64,000 nt of DNA from Sinonovacula constricta (taxonomy: Eukaryota > Mollusca > Bivalvia > Cardiida > Solecurtidae). Below the pieces are notes generated by a model. That model did not search any database. It saw nothing but the letters and a program-made list of their open reading frames with translations, and was not told where the DNA came from. Positions 36,601 to 50,627 of the stretch are shown piece after piece (within the stretch, counting starts at the first letter, position 1; every line of letters begins with the position of its first letter). The stretch lies in NCBI GenBank assembly GCA_007844125.1, contig CM017563.1:22201609-22265608 (forward strand). Reading direction: 5' to 3'. The position numbers and the translations under genes are program-made.

Positions 36601-38069
36601 ATAACAAAAGTTTACAGCCATATCCAGATGACGCCAGTACAGATATCCATGAAATCAATTAAGCTTTGTATCACATAACACGTAAGATTAACTACAGCCT
36701 CAATAGAACACACACACAGATAGAATGGACTATGTTGATTCCTTGGATTAATTCTACATTTCATAAAACTGTTCTGTGAAAAAGTGTCTTGAATAAGCCA
36801 AAGAGCTGCAGACAATGTTGCTCTTATGAAAATTAAATCGTATTGACCAGATCTGTAGACTTGCAAATGTTTACTTATGAAGTCACTGCACAGTCAAAAA
36901 TATACGGAATATAAGAAAAACAAAATAACGGAGTTTAACAATTTTATTAACATTGTGTGTCGCTGACGAAAACCGACTTACACATGACAATAACATTTAC
37001 GTCTCTGACAATTTAAGATATGATTTAACAAGGTTTATGATACTAAAACACTAGGTATTCCAGGACCAACCGTTAACATCTGCAATGATTTAAACGGCAT
37101 ATAACAACGTCACTAATGATCAACTTCGTATGACAGCTTAATATTTGCTGTGTGTTTCGTTTTAGATTAAAAAAAAGTTTGCATGATTTAGGGCAGGGCC
37201 CGTATTGAAACTCGCATTTCCCTGATTACAAAATATGATATATTTGGCTTTAGCTCACACTATCTTTTCGGGTACCTGCAGTAGCTATGACAATAGTCAT
37301 TTAAAAATCAGTCTTGAGCAATGTCTGCATGTGATGTTTTAAATCCTTTTCTAAACATTCGTTTGTTATTTAAAAAAATAACTTATGTATTTACATGTGG
37401 CCATTAAAACCAGAATGAAGTATTTGTAGTTAGCAAGCCATTTAGTTAATTCTATAATTTTATAGAGTGATAACATTTCAGATGGCATTAAATGAGATTA
37501 AGATTACTTTATTTGACAAAACTTCACAAACTAGAGCAAATAAAGCAGACACGCTTTTAAGCACAAACATAGGCCAAGCATGTACTACATATTTCCTGAC
37601 GTTTTGTGTTTCCATTGTTTAGAACATAAAACAAAAAACACATAAATGCTTCACATTATGCGAATGCCTTATGCAATTTATATTACTTATTTCATAAAGC
37701 ATGGTTCAAGAGATGTCTTTGACATATGAAATAAAACTAAGCGTATGTCCTTAACATACCAAGGACAAAATATGAAAAGTTTATTAAATAAAACAACATT
37801 TAAAATGTGCCCTCAGATAAGAGAAAAAAAAGCCTTAATACATACACCCTTTTCACGATGTATGTATCAGCAAAGATCACCAAAATATATGTAGAAAAAC
37901 ATTAAGAGTGAAAGATTAAGAATACAAATCAGTACACTGAATTACATAAAACCAGCACGAATGCTTCTGATGCACAGACTAGACACTGAAAGAGCAAACA
38001 TCATTCGTTCTCCATTAAATTTACATGCATTAACTTGTATTTTTGTGATTAAAAGTTTCCGCAAATAGA

Positions 38070-40299
38070 AATAATGTAATAGACAGAGTTTTCCCCGCTT
38101 TTACTAAATTATTGATATTACTTCTCCGCTAACCAATAACAATATAACGGTGATTGTTTCGATGATAAAGATATCAGCAATTATGTTATTTAAAGGGCCC
38201 CTTATCATTTTAAAACACAACAACAACAAATGTAATTAAGGTAAGATGAAACGCAACTATTGGTCGCTTCACAAACAAAATTTTCTGCAAAATCGACATT
38301 ACAATACATCTTAAACCCACAGAAAATCACGAAAAAGGAAAGTGCTTAATTCTGCTATTAGGTCTGTGACGTCGGTGACGTGGTAAGTGTCGATGGCTAT
38401 TATTATTAGAGTACTGTACATATAATTAAATTTGTTCTAAATGTTGTTAAGTCTGTAAAATAGCAGTTATCAGAAATCCATGCCAACATTTAGAATTTTA
38501 TCATGCATATAAATGAAATATATGTATATGTATGTATATGTCATGCTATTGTACGTTTAAATTCGCAAATTTCGCGATAATTTTCAATGGTTTTTACGCG
38601 CGGTTATTTTTCCAAAGTACCCTGGTATTTATTTATATTTATGTTAAAAAACAAGTTTGAAACTGCATTTGCCAGTTTCACCACCAGTAGTCAACGAATA
38701 CCAGTTAACAAATAAGTTCTTGTCGAGTTAATATCCAGTATAAATGGCTAGGAATATTTCTTCAAAGAAGAAAATAAATAGCCTACATGTGTTCTAACCG
38801 AAATGCGTATTTACTAAATGCAAATGAATTATTCTAAACAAATTATTACTTTTGAAATCGTTGTTGTTTTCAGATTTTAATATAGTTATCGTTACGTCGA
38901 ATTTTTGGAATTTTAATGATTTAAAAATTAAAAAAAAGCAACAACAAAACACTTAAAAACAGATTCCCTTTGAAAAGTAAGTCGATGTACGTGCTCGGTC
39001 TTTTATAACCATTACCATGACCATAGTGTCTCAGACTTTTTCTGTGAATTTTCAAGCTGTTGTTTACAAATTACCATGTTTACAAAGTATTTGAATACAC
39101 AATACAAGTATGACTAACAATATTTTCTAAAAACATATTTTAATGTGTTACATTTAATTGATCTAACAACAAAACATGATTAGATATCGTATAAACTGTA
39201 CGTACAAATACATGCGATTTCAAATACACTATAATACATTGACCACAATGACCACAAAACAAAAATGATATGGTTAACGTTTGATCTTTTTCTGTAAAAT
39301 GTGTACACATGGAGCGTATGGTCGTAAAAATCAAGCAATAAAAGTATGTTCAAAATTTAAATAAAAAATACATATGATAATTTCTTAATCCGGTTAAGTC
39401 ATAAAGACATAACTGTCAAAGTAATACAATTGGAAGAAAGTTGACATGCGTGCCCATACCGGGATTCGAAACCTCAAGCCCCAATTTTGAAGCACTTTAA
39501 CCCTAATTACTACTTAACTTCCTTTCAACTGAAGAGCTCCTATGCGCAAACGTATTGCGCAAACAGAACTGCTGCCAGGCTGATAACTTAGTGTTTATAC
39601 AATTGTATTAAATTTATAACGTCGTCGGGGCTCTTATATATTCACTTCATTAATGATAATAATTATTTAGCCGCAATTGTAACCTCAACAAAAACAAACG
39701 GTTAATACTTCAAATTTCCATTCAACAAGGTTAACTAACAGAGAAAACATTTGAATATGTCCACAAATTGGGAAGGTCTCGTTACAGCGTTAAAACGTTT
39801 AGATACCAGAAACAAGTAAGTGTTTAACGTTTGCCTGTAGCTTACGTCCAAATTGGTAATTTTCAGCAGCAGTGGCTTTTATGCGGCCTATATGCTTAAC
39901 ACAGTCGAAGGAAAAAACTAAAGCAAGACTTTATGTCAAGCTTTTAGACTTATAAAACGTTTAAGCAATAAATTACTAACACGCAAAACCACACGTGTGA
40001 AAAACTGAAAAGATGCCCGTATTAATTCAGGCTTTTATTAAGTGTCCTTTTCTAAGTGAAACAAATACAAAACAATGGTGAAAACAGCAATATCAAGTAT
40101 GAATATATCTTGGATAAGTTTATGCTTGTGCTTCATGTATGTCTTCTTAGGTTTGTGGTTCTTAGTTCTAAACTATATTTGAATTCAGAAATTGTTAATC
40201 TTATGGATCTTGTGTTCTCCGCAAATTCTTCGGAATTGTCGATATGACATGTTTCAAGTACACATATTAACGATAGAGAACTAATTAAACGTCAGCAAC
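38070..40299. other. AT-rich stretch, degenerate tRNA-like repeat only
   Basis: The only structured item I see is a degenerate tRNA-like element on the minus strand at 39,445-39,535 (B-box-like GGTTTCGAATCCC). A TGACGTCGGTGACGTGG stretch near 38,367-38,383 has two cAMP-response-element-like halves next to a donor-like GTAAGT. Confidence 0.45.
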
Positions 40300-40383
40300 A
40301 TGTCGCAACCGAAACTTGAAACGTCGAATTTTAGCATCCGGATAATCCACACAGTGCTGATTTGCACTTTAATCATTGTAATG
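40300..40383 (+). CDS. Candidate first exon with N-terminal membrane anchor
   Basis: The ATG at 40,300 opens 28 codons: a short polar head (MSQPKLETSNFS, with an NFS glycosylation-type sequon), then RIIHTVLICTLIIVM, a hydrophobic run preceded by an arginine. The exon ends flush at a donor, ATG|GTAAGA. This is the layout of a type II membrane protein first exon, with a short cytosolic tail and a signal anchor. No downstream exon was found that I can join with confidence. The intron just after it resembles 50,893-51,005. Chance is possible in a hydrophobic-codon-rich genome. Confidence 0.22.
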
Positions 40384-43300
40384 GTAAGATCCCGGTTGAC
40401 TTAGGTAATTGCATTTAAAGGTTTAAATAATCACAATTTAATCAGTAATTAGACTTTCACGATACAGCCGCGTGAAAAGAAAAAAAGAAACATCGAGGGA
40501 AATTAAATAACTAAATTAAAATGTCAAGACACATTGAAAATGACTAGGTTAACTCAAATTTTTGGGGTTATCATGAGAAACAATTTAAGTATTTATTCTT
40601 GTCGTACTGCATTTTTATCTTCCAACAGTTATGTTAGCACAGTTAAAGCGCAAAAAGTTAAAAAAATATTGACATTTTAAAAAAATAATTACTTGACCAT
40701 AGCGATACAATAAGTTAATGTATATTAAAAATAACATTTCTTATATAAAGTGTTATCAAAATGCTTGTCTATAAATATTAATTATTTACTATCAATTTGA
40801 TTATTGGGAATTGGTTTCAGAGAACAATCTACATTTTAATAAATAACTGGTAAGTCAAAATTACACACAATGGCAAATGATATAATCACCCATGCATAGT
40901 AGAGGACGTATTTAAATAACATTCTTAAGTTAAATTACGTGCCCAAACGCGATGGTAACTATAAACTATCGGAACCAGAATGCGTCAATATATTCTAGTA
41001 AATGTTTGACTTAAAGGAGGAATAAGATTAATACGTCAGATTGACTGGATATACTTTTACTACGGTTAAAAATGAAAAAAATATACAAGGAAATGAGTCG
41101 CGTGGTTTAGTGCTTGTTTCGGTCGAGTTTTACATTTTTTACAGAGAAAACAGTACGTTTTTTCATTATCTTGTAAATACAATATATTTGATTAGACTTT
41201 CTGATGATTAAGATATATAGTGGTTGCTTACATAAATATATATAAATATTTCTCCCAATCCGTATGTCTGTACACACAACAACGATTAGCTAACTTAAAC
41301 TATGTGTGATTGTGAGAGAAAAAAGCCTTTAATAGGCTTCAGTATGCAGCAAGCAGTTCTCGCCGGAATAGTTGGATTGCTTTATTTGTTCTTTGGTTTC
41401 CGCCATCGGGGCTAACATGTAAAATGACAGCTGGCCTTAAATAATTTTAGGTAGTATACCCCCAAATAATATTTATTAAAATATTGTAGGTACTTGTTGC
41501 TACTTGAAGTAGAATGTTCATCATGTATAAGCAAAATAAATGTTAAAATAAAACGATAAAAAATAACATTTTAACATTATACCAAGGAGAATATACATTG
41601 AAATGATGATGGATTTTAATTTGCTTCAGTGTCCGTAGTAATAATGCTCCGATGTCAGATTTGAAATAATCTGCTAAAGATATTTTTTCTGCCGTTGGTA
41701 ATGTTTTAAGCATGGAGTCGATGTTTTATAACATATATAATTTAAAGTTTCAAAGACTTCTATGTTATTGATAACATAATACATGTTTAAGTGCTCATCT
41801 TGTATTTTTAAATTTAGAAATCATAATATATCAGTCGATGAGTGTATATTTTATATTATTCTCATGTGAACATTTCTAATAAGAAAATATTAAAATTTTG
41901 GTAAGATTATATATCACACTTATATTTAAATAAAAATTGAATATACAATATTTAAATCGTCGAATAAAAGACTAATTTCATGATTATATATTATTATATG
42001 ATTATTAATGCAGATAATAGATCAGCATCATGTATATTTTCCTAGAAAAATAATACAAGTGCATGGGAAAAACACATGCCAATTTATTATTAACCATCTA
42101 CGAACTACTACCGCTAACTATATGATAAATAGAACGTTGAAATGTAATAATGTCTTTCTATTTAATTGGGTTTACGCATAGGCACTATTTGAAAGTCTCT
42201 GTCTGAATGATTAAATGACGCATTAGTGCATGAAGCTATTTAACACTATTTTCATTAATACTTATTTTATTATTCATTGATGAAATGTGTGCAAGGGGGG
42301 TCCCAGCTAAACAATGTCTTCGTTCCGTGCACGTTTTGCAAATACAATCTTTGCAAAAAAATGTTAACACTTGCATTTAAAAAGGAAAAAACAAAGGATA
42401 CTATTTCCAATTAACTGTTCTGAAATTATACTTTAAGCCATACATTTCAGAATTAACATTAACAGTTTGACAATTTATAACAACCTCGAATGATTTTTTT
42501 TCGAATAGTGCTTATTGTAATATTTATATTTTGTAATCAACCTGTCTTTAGTAAATTTAGTATTATTTGTTTTTTTCTTCTTAAAAGCGAATACATATTT
42601 GGAAATATTAATTTAAATTCATTATTACAAAATATATTATGTTTGATCATCTTTATTTCACTTTTACATCTCTTTAATTTTGCAAATATATTTATTTGTT
42701 TTGATGTATATAGTGATTCAAAATTATACGTTCAAATAATTAAGTAAAATTTAATAAAACGCAAATCGAATTAAATTGCTGCAACTCTTAGACATAACTA
42801 AATTGACTATGGTTTCGTTATGATAAATACTTTCATGTCATCTAATGCCTGGTACTAAACTTAAAGATAAATCATTATGGCACGTTTTACAAAACTAAAA
42901 ATAATGACAAGCAAATATTTGTCATATTTGTCATATTTCCAGGCTTTTCAATACACTAAATAGAAACGAGTACATATTTAAATATAGAATGTGTTATCAA
43001 AATTTATTGAGAACATTCAGTACATGTGACTTAGTGATTGGCTAGAGTAATAAATATTTGTAAAAAAGCACGTTTCCAGCAACCTTGATATCCGATGTCC
43101 CTACCTATTGTTGATGGAAATAACTCAGTATTTTATAATTTAATTATTATGTGTTAACACATGAAATATTACATATGCTACAGCTTGTCGTGAACACCGG
43201 CTCATTGTTAGTTATATGTGAATCAAATATGGTTTGTCGTAGTCATAATAAGTTAGGCGAGTGTTTTCAACACGATATAAATAAGATAAAATCAAGCCGT

Positions 43301-43474
43301 TAATGAGACAATAAATATTAAACTTAAATAGCGAAATAGTTGTAAAAAAGGAAAACAAATGTAGTAGCTTTATATAAATTAGTCAATCATAATTTGTAAA
43401 TAAAGATATTTAATTATTTAATACTGATAAGTGTAAAGGTAGTTGTATCATAATTCTAAAACACTTTTTAGTAT
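40384..43474. other. AT-rich stretch without supported gene
   Basis: Nothing is recognised apart from 40,399-40,510, which is alignable without gaps to 50,893-51,005. A 23-codon hydrophobic frame at 41,344-41,415 (AVLAGIVGLLYLFFGF) is too short to call. Confidence 0.45.
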
Positions 43475-43805
43475 TTCGCCCTTAACGGGACTCGAACTCG
43501 AACAGTAAGGATAAGTGGTATGAGAGGTTGCAAGTCTCTGTTTTAACTCCCGATGCAGGTGCTTACTGTTATTTGTTTCACTTTGACGTGACATTATTAT
43601 ATTTACAATGTTTGTTTGATAGAAAAACCTTCAGGAAGTGCGAGGTTTGAGTGCTCCACCAACCACGTTTAAGCACCCCAGTCGGCCCTTTAGCCGATTC
43701 ACCGTTCCCAGGCGGTAACTGATGGTTTTTCTTTATGTGTGTTATGTCTCGTCTTTGTGTTTTTGTCACATTTACATTTACCTTGTTTGCCTTTGTCTAC
43801 TAGTA
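43475..43805 (+). repeat. Interspersed repeat family R, longest copy
   Basis: Begins with a B-box-like reverse sequence (GGGACTCGAACTCG), followed by AACTCCCGATGCAGGTGC, CTTCAGGAAGTGCGAGG, AAGCACCCCAGTCGG and CCTTGTTTGCCTTTGTC. It is the best reference for the family in this window. Minus-strand frames inside it are not genes. Confidence 0.7.
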
Positions 43806-46715
43806 GATAAAATTTAAATATCTGTGGAAATTTTGATAGGACCTTTTCTTATTTACCAATCTATAACTACGCCATTGACCACTCCGCTCCCTTCTATTAT
43901 ACACTAATTACTTTTAAAGATATTTAATTTCTGTGTTGCTTATTTATTTGATTTCTAGAGTTTTCATTGTCTTAGTCCTTGATTTATGATAAAAATGCGT
44001 TGTGCTTAATTGAATAAGAATACATAATGAGGTAGTTACATAAAATATTCCTGTTTGTGGGATGGACTGTATACTTAGATTTGGGAAGGTAGTGTTTATA
44101 AACATATAGTAATAACCGTTTCAAAATTACGATCAAATAAGAATCTAAAAATATGCATACATGAGATAAGACAAAGACATTTGTCTTGTTTTAAAGTTCA
44201 TTTGCATATGTAAATGTTAACATATCACTAAGGATAACGCAGCCCTCTATAATCTGGTAAAATGAAAACAGTATATAAATTAACTGGCGAAGAAATTGTT
44301 CTTGAAATATATTAGGTAAGATTAAAAAATTCTATCACATGTAATTCAACTCCACTATCTTCGGACTAACATACCATGTAGGAACTGTGACACATATTTG
44401 CTCTATATCCATTGTATTAATAAATCTAGTTAGAGTCACTGCAAGCAACTGGTTACTTAAAGAAGAATTGCAATAACAATACAGGAACGTCACATTTCTT
44501 TATCCATTTTCCTAAAGATTATGTCAGTTTTGTGAAATTGATGCGCATTTAGCAGTGTGTTAATCCTACAACATGATCCCGTATTAAAATGAGCTTTATA
44601 TAATGCACCATCTGTCATCTTATCTCTTTAAAACAGATGCATCATTTGCACAAAAGGTTCCGGTAAGTTCGACCGACAAGTTAATAATAATTTAACAAAT
44701 CAGAAAAAAAGACTTTTAAACTGTAAACATAGTAGCCTGGTCATCCATTTTTATCTTCTTCACTTTTTCACAGTAGCTTTCTGTGGACATTGTCTTTAAT
44801 ATAATTTCAAACGTACAAATAGTTTACAGTTTTAGCATCGAGGTTGATTTTTTTTATCATTCTTAACTGCAATTGAATGCTAAATAGAACGCATGTTAAT
44901 AGTATCTTATATCAATATAAGAAAAATATAACACATACGTTACTAAGTTTGTACGCTAATCTTGCAAAATTTAATAGCTGATATGTTGCACGCAGCAGTT
45001 AAGTACTCCGCTAACTTTACAGATTTGTTGAATTAAATAAATCTATGTCGATATTTAAATATTAATGACCTTGGATTTAAGCGGTCGAAAAAAAAATTGC
45101 TAAAGTAATATTGTAGAGAAACGTATAATTAATTGAAAATCTTATGTGCAAATGTCTTCTGATATTTAGTCTGAACACCACACATTCATGTAAGTATATT
45201 TACACATAAATTGAATATAATGATACGACATTGTGGCAGATATAAAAAATTGCGGAGACACTAAATTATGGGGTCATTATTTGTTCGACAATTGTCCTTT
45301 CAGACGCATTATCCTCACTTATCTTGTTTAATGTCAAAACAGTTGACATTATCATTCATCTTCATTTCTAACCTTCGCTCTGGGTCATAACAACATGTGT
45401 TCAACGTAACTCATGTATAAATTTTGAGTCAGATGGTCAGTTAAGTTTGATTTAACGTTGTTACAAATCTTGCAATTGCATATCTGAACAATATTTCTGA
45501 TAAATACATCATTGGTTCGATAAAACCTTATGTACTCAATACTCATTTTATGTTATATGTTTTATTCATAACAAGTTGATAGGCTGACCAAGACGTGTAT
45601 CAATATTTATACATTTTACCGGTGATTGTAAAGTAAACTGCAATTCTTTTCAATGGACATTTGCACTTTAGAGAAAATTGCACTTTAACATATAGCATAA
45701 ATATCGTTTCGTAGTCGCCTGAATGAAATTCCTAGGAATTACTTTTCAGATATAGCGTTGTAAATTATTGTGTATTGTATGAACTGTTAATAAGAATATA
45801 CATATTTGATATCTAGTTAACACATACATTGAAGCTCATCTTAAATCATATGCAGTAAAATATCTCACACAACAGTATGTTGGCATTTAAGAAGCAATAT
45901 GTTCTTTAGACAGTATAGTTTTGCAGGAATTTTAAAACACTCAACATAATAGATCTTAACAGACCTGGTCTTTTAAAACATTCAGGAGAATAGAAACTAA
46001 AATTAATACAAACAAGAGGTATCCCATAATCACAATACAAAAATTGAATGACATAATCTTCCTAATAAATAAATACACATTCATATGTACACCATATTTA
46101 TCTCAGAGTCACTGGCATAAACAAAATAATTTGAAACACTACTAATACATGTACTAGATAATACATTATTACATTTTATTGGTGTATATGTAATAAGGAA
46201 AAACGCCTATCGGTAAAACTTCAAATCTTTTCTTAAAATTACCTCTGTGATTATGCATGTCTCAAACATTAAATATACTCTTTTAATTCCCAGTTATCAC
46301 TCCACTATTAAATGTTTGAAACATGGTTGGATGACATATATAATACAACAAAAGACGTCAGTACAGCATAGACTAATATAATATGTTCATTCCAATGGGA
46401 AACAGTGTTGCATTGAATTTGTTTTCTGTCCATACAGCCACTAGACTCAAAGCAACGTTTTAACCATTGTTATAAGCAAACTTTATACATGTTTTGATAA
46501 AAAGGTAAAGTGTTTTCATATAGACTGTGTCCGTTATGTGACTTTGTTCGACGAAATCTATTTACGTCTAGCCGTTTTCTTTTGAATTAATCTAATTTGG
46601 TCTGCGATGTGCTATAATCAATTAACATGCTTTTAAATAAATTACGTTAATTAGGACAATAAATTTTCGATCGCACACTCAATTACATTTCAATTATTAT
46701 TTGTAGTGCTGATTA

Positions 46716-46735
46716 AATTAATTTTAAAATTAATT
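46716..46735. repeat. 20-bp perfect AT palindrome
   Basis: AATTAATTTTAAAATTAATT is identical on both strands. It is probably a by-product of base composition. Confidence 0.7.
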
Positions 46736-48424
46736 ACAAATTAATTGTGCTTACAGATCTTTGTTCACTTCATAACAATAAAGTCGGTATCACTGTTTAC
46801 ACTCAATTATGGCGCGTCGACCCTAAACATGAGGCGTCATGTCACAATCACGTGTGATCTAAAAAGATGGCTATCATCTTACGTGTGCCATTTCTCCATA
46901 TATTCTATTCCAAATAGGGGAAATAGAATACGTCTAAGCAAGTTCATTCAATTAGAAGCATATTTTGTCGTACTAATCTTTTAGATTATCAAGATGTATT
47001 TTAAAGAAATAACTTAAATTAGGTTAGTTTGTTGTTGTGGAATGTACATTTCAGACCTCGGATACCAGAAGAAATATTTATATATCTATCCTATATCTCT
47101 GTTTAATTTAAAGAATCTTTTTGAAAGTATGAGTTTGAAGACATTCTAACCAAATTGCATCCAATGTATATCTTTGCGAAATTGTTAGTTGAAAAAACAC
47201 TATTTGTTGTGATAAACTTTAATATATCATGACTTTTTTCTGAATGTTTGTTCTTTCCACTTTGTGTTAATGGTTGTCCGTTTTCTTAAAAATTACGGTA
47301 TTGATTACGTAATAGTGCAAGTTCGTCATCAACTTATTGTCTTCAATTTTCACTGAAGCAATGTCTCTTATATTGACGGCAATGTTCAGCAATCACTATT
47401 TAAATCTGATGTCAATGCCGAACATAAACGCTTTCCTGATACAGTATTTTGTAAACTGTTAGCGTAGTGCGCCTTGAAAGTTATTGCTCTTTATTGTTTT
47501 TTAAGCTGTACAATAGTTTTTTGCAAGAACTATCACAGAAATGTTTGCATCTTTACATGCTTTTGACGTGTGTGAGTTTTTGTGTATACAAGTATATTCA
47601 TCTTGTGTTTGTTTCTGTATCGGGTAAAATATTAGCTTAAAGTATCATTGGTTCATTTAGTAATAATGTTTCAGATTTTTATTACAAGAATACAGACAGT
47701 AGGCTGTATAGAAGTAATCACTTACAAATCTTATTTCAGGTTAATACAGTAGTCGAACAAAGGGTGCAAGGAAAAGTCAGCAAACAACCATTTTTCACAG
47801 TTTCTGCATTTATTCTTGAATATAAAACGTCACATTGTAAATTTATATCTTGTGTTTTCAGAATGCTGTGGTCATGTCATAAATATTTCATGTTTAACCG
47901 TTCTTTATTTATATATGTCGTATATATGTATGTATTTAATTATTTATCTATTTCGTTGATCGGCATGCAGTTAAAAAAGAGGAATGTTAACGTATGTAAA
48001 CTAGTCAAAAGCATTATATAAACGGCGGAATAATTCTATTTTACTGTGGAGAATTGATGCAGTGCTCTATATACGATCGAACATATCGTATGTGTCCCCA
48101 GAGACGAAATTCATAATTTGTACATATGTTTCTCGATGTTAATTGCCATAGAGACTTTGAAAAGTGCAGCTTTATATAAGAGGATATATTTAAATAATGT
48201 CTCTGAAGAAGAGATTATAGAAGCACATGCAAAAGTACACTGGATCTGATCGTCTTCGGTGGCTCACTGTCATTTGCAAAGTATAGTGAAGTTAAGCAAA
48301 GGCTTATTCGTCAGATAAATAATATGGAGGAACAATTACAGTTGAAATCATCAAAGAATACATACAATTTACCTTTATGAGACTGTATGCTCATACACTA
48401 TATGCTTATTTTCCCTGTACATTG

Positions 48425-48465
48425 CAAAAAGTGGGACGATAAAACCAATAAACAAACATTGCAAT
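48425..48465 (+). mobile_element. SINE family S2, 3' tail fragment
   Basis: GTGGGACGATAAAACCAATA followed by AACAAACA matches the end of the SINE at 30,624-30,949. Confidence 0.55.
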
Positions 48466-50244
48466 AAAGAGATATTGACTAAATACTAAAACGTTATTTT
48501 TATAAGGTTAAAAAAGTATCTCCAGTTTCCTCTGTAATTATTGTTCATAGTACAAATACTTTGACAATTCTACTTTTAAACTCTTGAACCACTTGTTTAA
48601 GCGGACTAGTATCTTAAATAAAAGTTTTGTTCTTACTGCTAAGAAGACAAGCTGATCTCTTGGTTATAGCTTTAAAATTCCCATTTACAACAATCAATAT
48701 CCTTTTTGTTTTGTATATAACTACTATTACTTCCATTACTAAACCAACAACAACTGTGAATGTTATAGAAATTATAATGATGTTGTTGTTGGTGCCAGAA
48801 CGTGGAAATTCTCACTTGTATTGGGCTAAGGTAGAATAATGAAAGCAACATAAATAAGCAATTCAAAAAATAGTTACAATTACATGTCCAAGAATAAATT
48901 ACGAACATGCGACAATAGGACAATACGACGAAGGTCGGATGCTCCAAGATGAGCGAGGTTATATATTAGAAATGACAGCACAGACAACTAAAATCCCAAT
49001 TGAATTTTAGCATTTAGAGTGATGTAGGATACAGGTACTTTACCAATGCATAAAATGATTTGTTTACTTCCTAAAGCCTACTGTTTGAAGAATTTCTGAA
49101 CAATTTGTCAATAATGAGTTGGAAACCCACACAATAAATCAAATAGTAGGGGGCGGTGCAATGAAGAATAATGTTTCATTTAAGCAAAAATGGTCGAGAG
49201 GAGTTTATTTAAACAACAGCATTTCATATTAAAAATATGTTTGCACTTAATTAAATACACTTTTGTTTGCAAAAAAGGTAAATCTTCATCTTCTCAAACA
49301 TGGTTTTGCAATAAAATCTGTATTAGGATTAAGTGGACATTTAAAGCCTGCTAATTTTTAAGAAATCCTAATGTGAACATGTTCAGCTGTATTTTTTGAA
49401 TGTGTTATATAGGGAATATAGAAAGTTTGCCCTCAGAGGATATGTGATACTATAATACTAACTGAGAAATATGTTTTTGCCTACATTGTAATATCTTCAA
49501 CTGAGTACTGTACCTGTTCGAGGTGCAAAATCACCACAATATAGAATTGTTCACAATCGAGTACTGGTTGTTTACTTAGAATATAACATTATTATAATAT
49601 TAAAAAAACATGTGATCCGCTCCTTGAAACATTGCTTTTTTAATAAGACTTAATATCAGAGTTATTTTTTCAAGACAGTTCTGGTAAACTATTCTCATAT
49701 TTCAGACAAGAACATTGAATGTGCATGTGTAGACATCATTAACTGCAAATAGAACGTAACATTCACCTTCATTCAATCAGTGCGAAATTCGTCAAGATTG
49801 TTAATAATATTGCAAGTTGAAAGGAGTTTTACAATACTCAGAAGAAAGTTAAAATAAATTAATATATATACATACATGCATGGTAAAGGTAAACAGAAAT
49901 GTAAAAGCAATATCACATGCCCAGTTACTTCATTGCTCACAGGAACAAGATAAGTTAAACTAATTAGTCTTTGTTCAGGTAAAGGTTAAAAGTATTTATC
50001 CATGATGGGAAATGATATGGGGTATGTGCAAGTATAAAATAAGAATATATTTTGCCTAAGTCTCTGCGAGCTACACTCGAACAAGGAAAAGAAAAAAAGC
50101 CCTAAGAGAATTACAACAGATATTAACATTTCAACTACCACAATACCAAAACATACTAAGTATATAAAAAATTTAAACGTACAAATGTACAAGTGTAAAC
50201 GTGACAAAAACACAGAGAGGAGACATACCATACAAAAGAAAGAA

Positions 50245-50430
50245 AGAACAACGACCATATAAATTGGAACGGTCAGTCTGTAAAAACCGCCTTTGGGTGC
50301 TTAAACCTGATTTGTGGAGATTTCAACCTTTACACTTCCTGAAGATTATTCTTACAGGTACACATTGTAGATAAAATCAATGAGCGACAACTAAAAGTAA
50401 GCACCTGTTTCGGAAGTCAACAATTGAAAA
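50245..50430 (-). repeat. Interspersed repeat family R
   Basis: The reverse complement contains AACAGGTGCTTACTTTTAG, CTTCAGGAAGTGTAAAGG and GGTTTAAGCACCC, matching 43,540-43,700. Confidence 0.65.
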
Positions 50431-50566
50431 GAGGATACTATAGGCGTACAAAACAAAACTTATAATAATGATCTATCAACATGTGTACAATTTGATACTA
50501 GATGTAAGCCTCGGAAACCCATCAGTTCCACACAAGAGAGAAGTTTAATATAAAACAGTCCAAGCG

Positions 50567-50627
50567 ATGACGTATATTAAGTTGATGACGACATACGATT
50601 AAAATGTCGTCATACAACATACGTCAT
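50567..50627. repeat. 61-bp hairpin-forming inverted repeat
   Basis: Arms 50,567-50,594 and 50,604-50,627 pair through ATGACGTAT and ATGACGACAT blocks, with a 4-base bulge and a 9-base loop (ACGATTAAA). The arms contain TGACGTA and TGACGAC words resembling cAMP-response elements. It could be a MITE remnant, a small-RNA precursor or a paired regulatory site. Confidence 0.7.

Larger units (their letters stand above)
27170..38070 (+). repeat. Older segmental duplication, copy C2
   Basis: Partner of C1 in direct orientation. It lacks C1's SINE at 15,563-16,103 and the SINE at 13,804-14,040, and has its own SINE at 30,624-30,949. About 2.2 kb at 34,400-36,600 has no counterpart in C1, where the flanks lie only about 50-70 bases apart (about 21,060-21,120). 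The tRNA-like repeat at 30,085-30,240 matches 14,215-14,365 in C1, so that element predates the duplication. Confidence 0.8.
43806..50244. other. AT-rich stretch without supported gene
   Basis: It holds a 20-bp perfect palindrome (46,716-46,735), a fragment of the S2 SINE tail (48,425-48,465) and simple AT-rich runs. Several short frames follow acceptor-like sequences (for example 46,745-46,984) but none has comparative support. Confidence 0.5.

Noticed and set aside
41344..41415. 23-codon hydrophobic frame AVLAGIVGLLYLFFGF, loosely like TMEM198-type helices
   Set aside because: Too short, ends in a stop where the family would continue, and has no partner exon.
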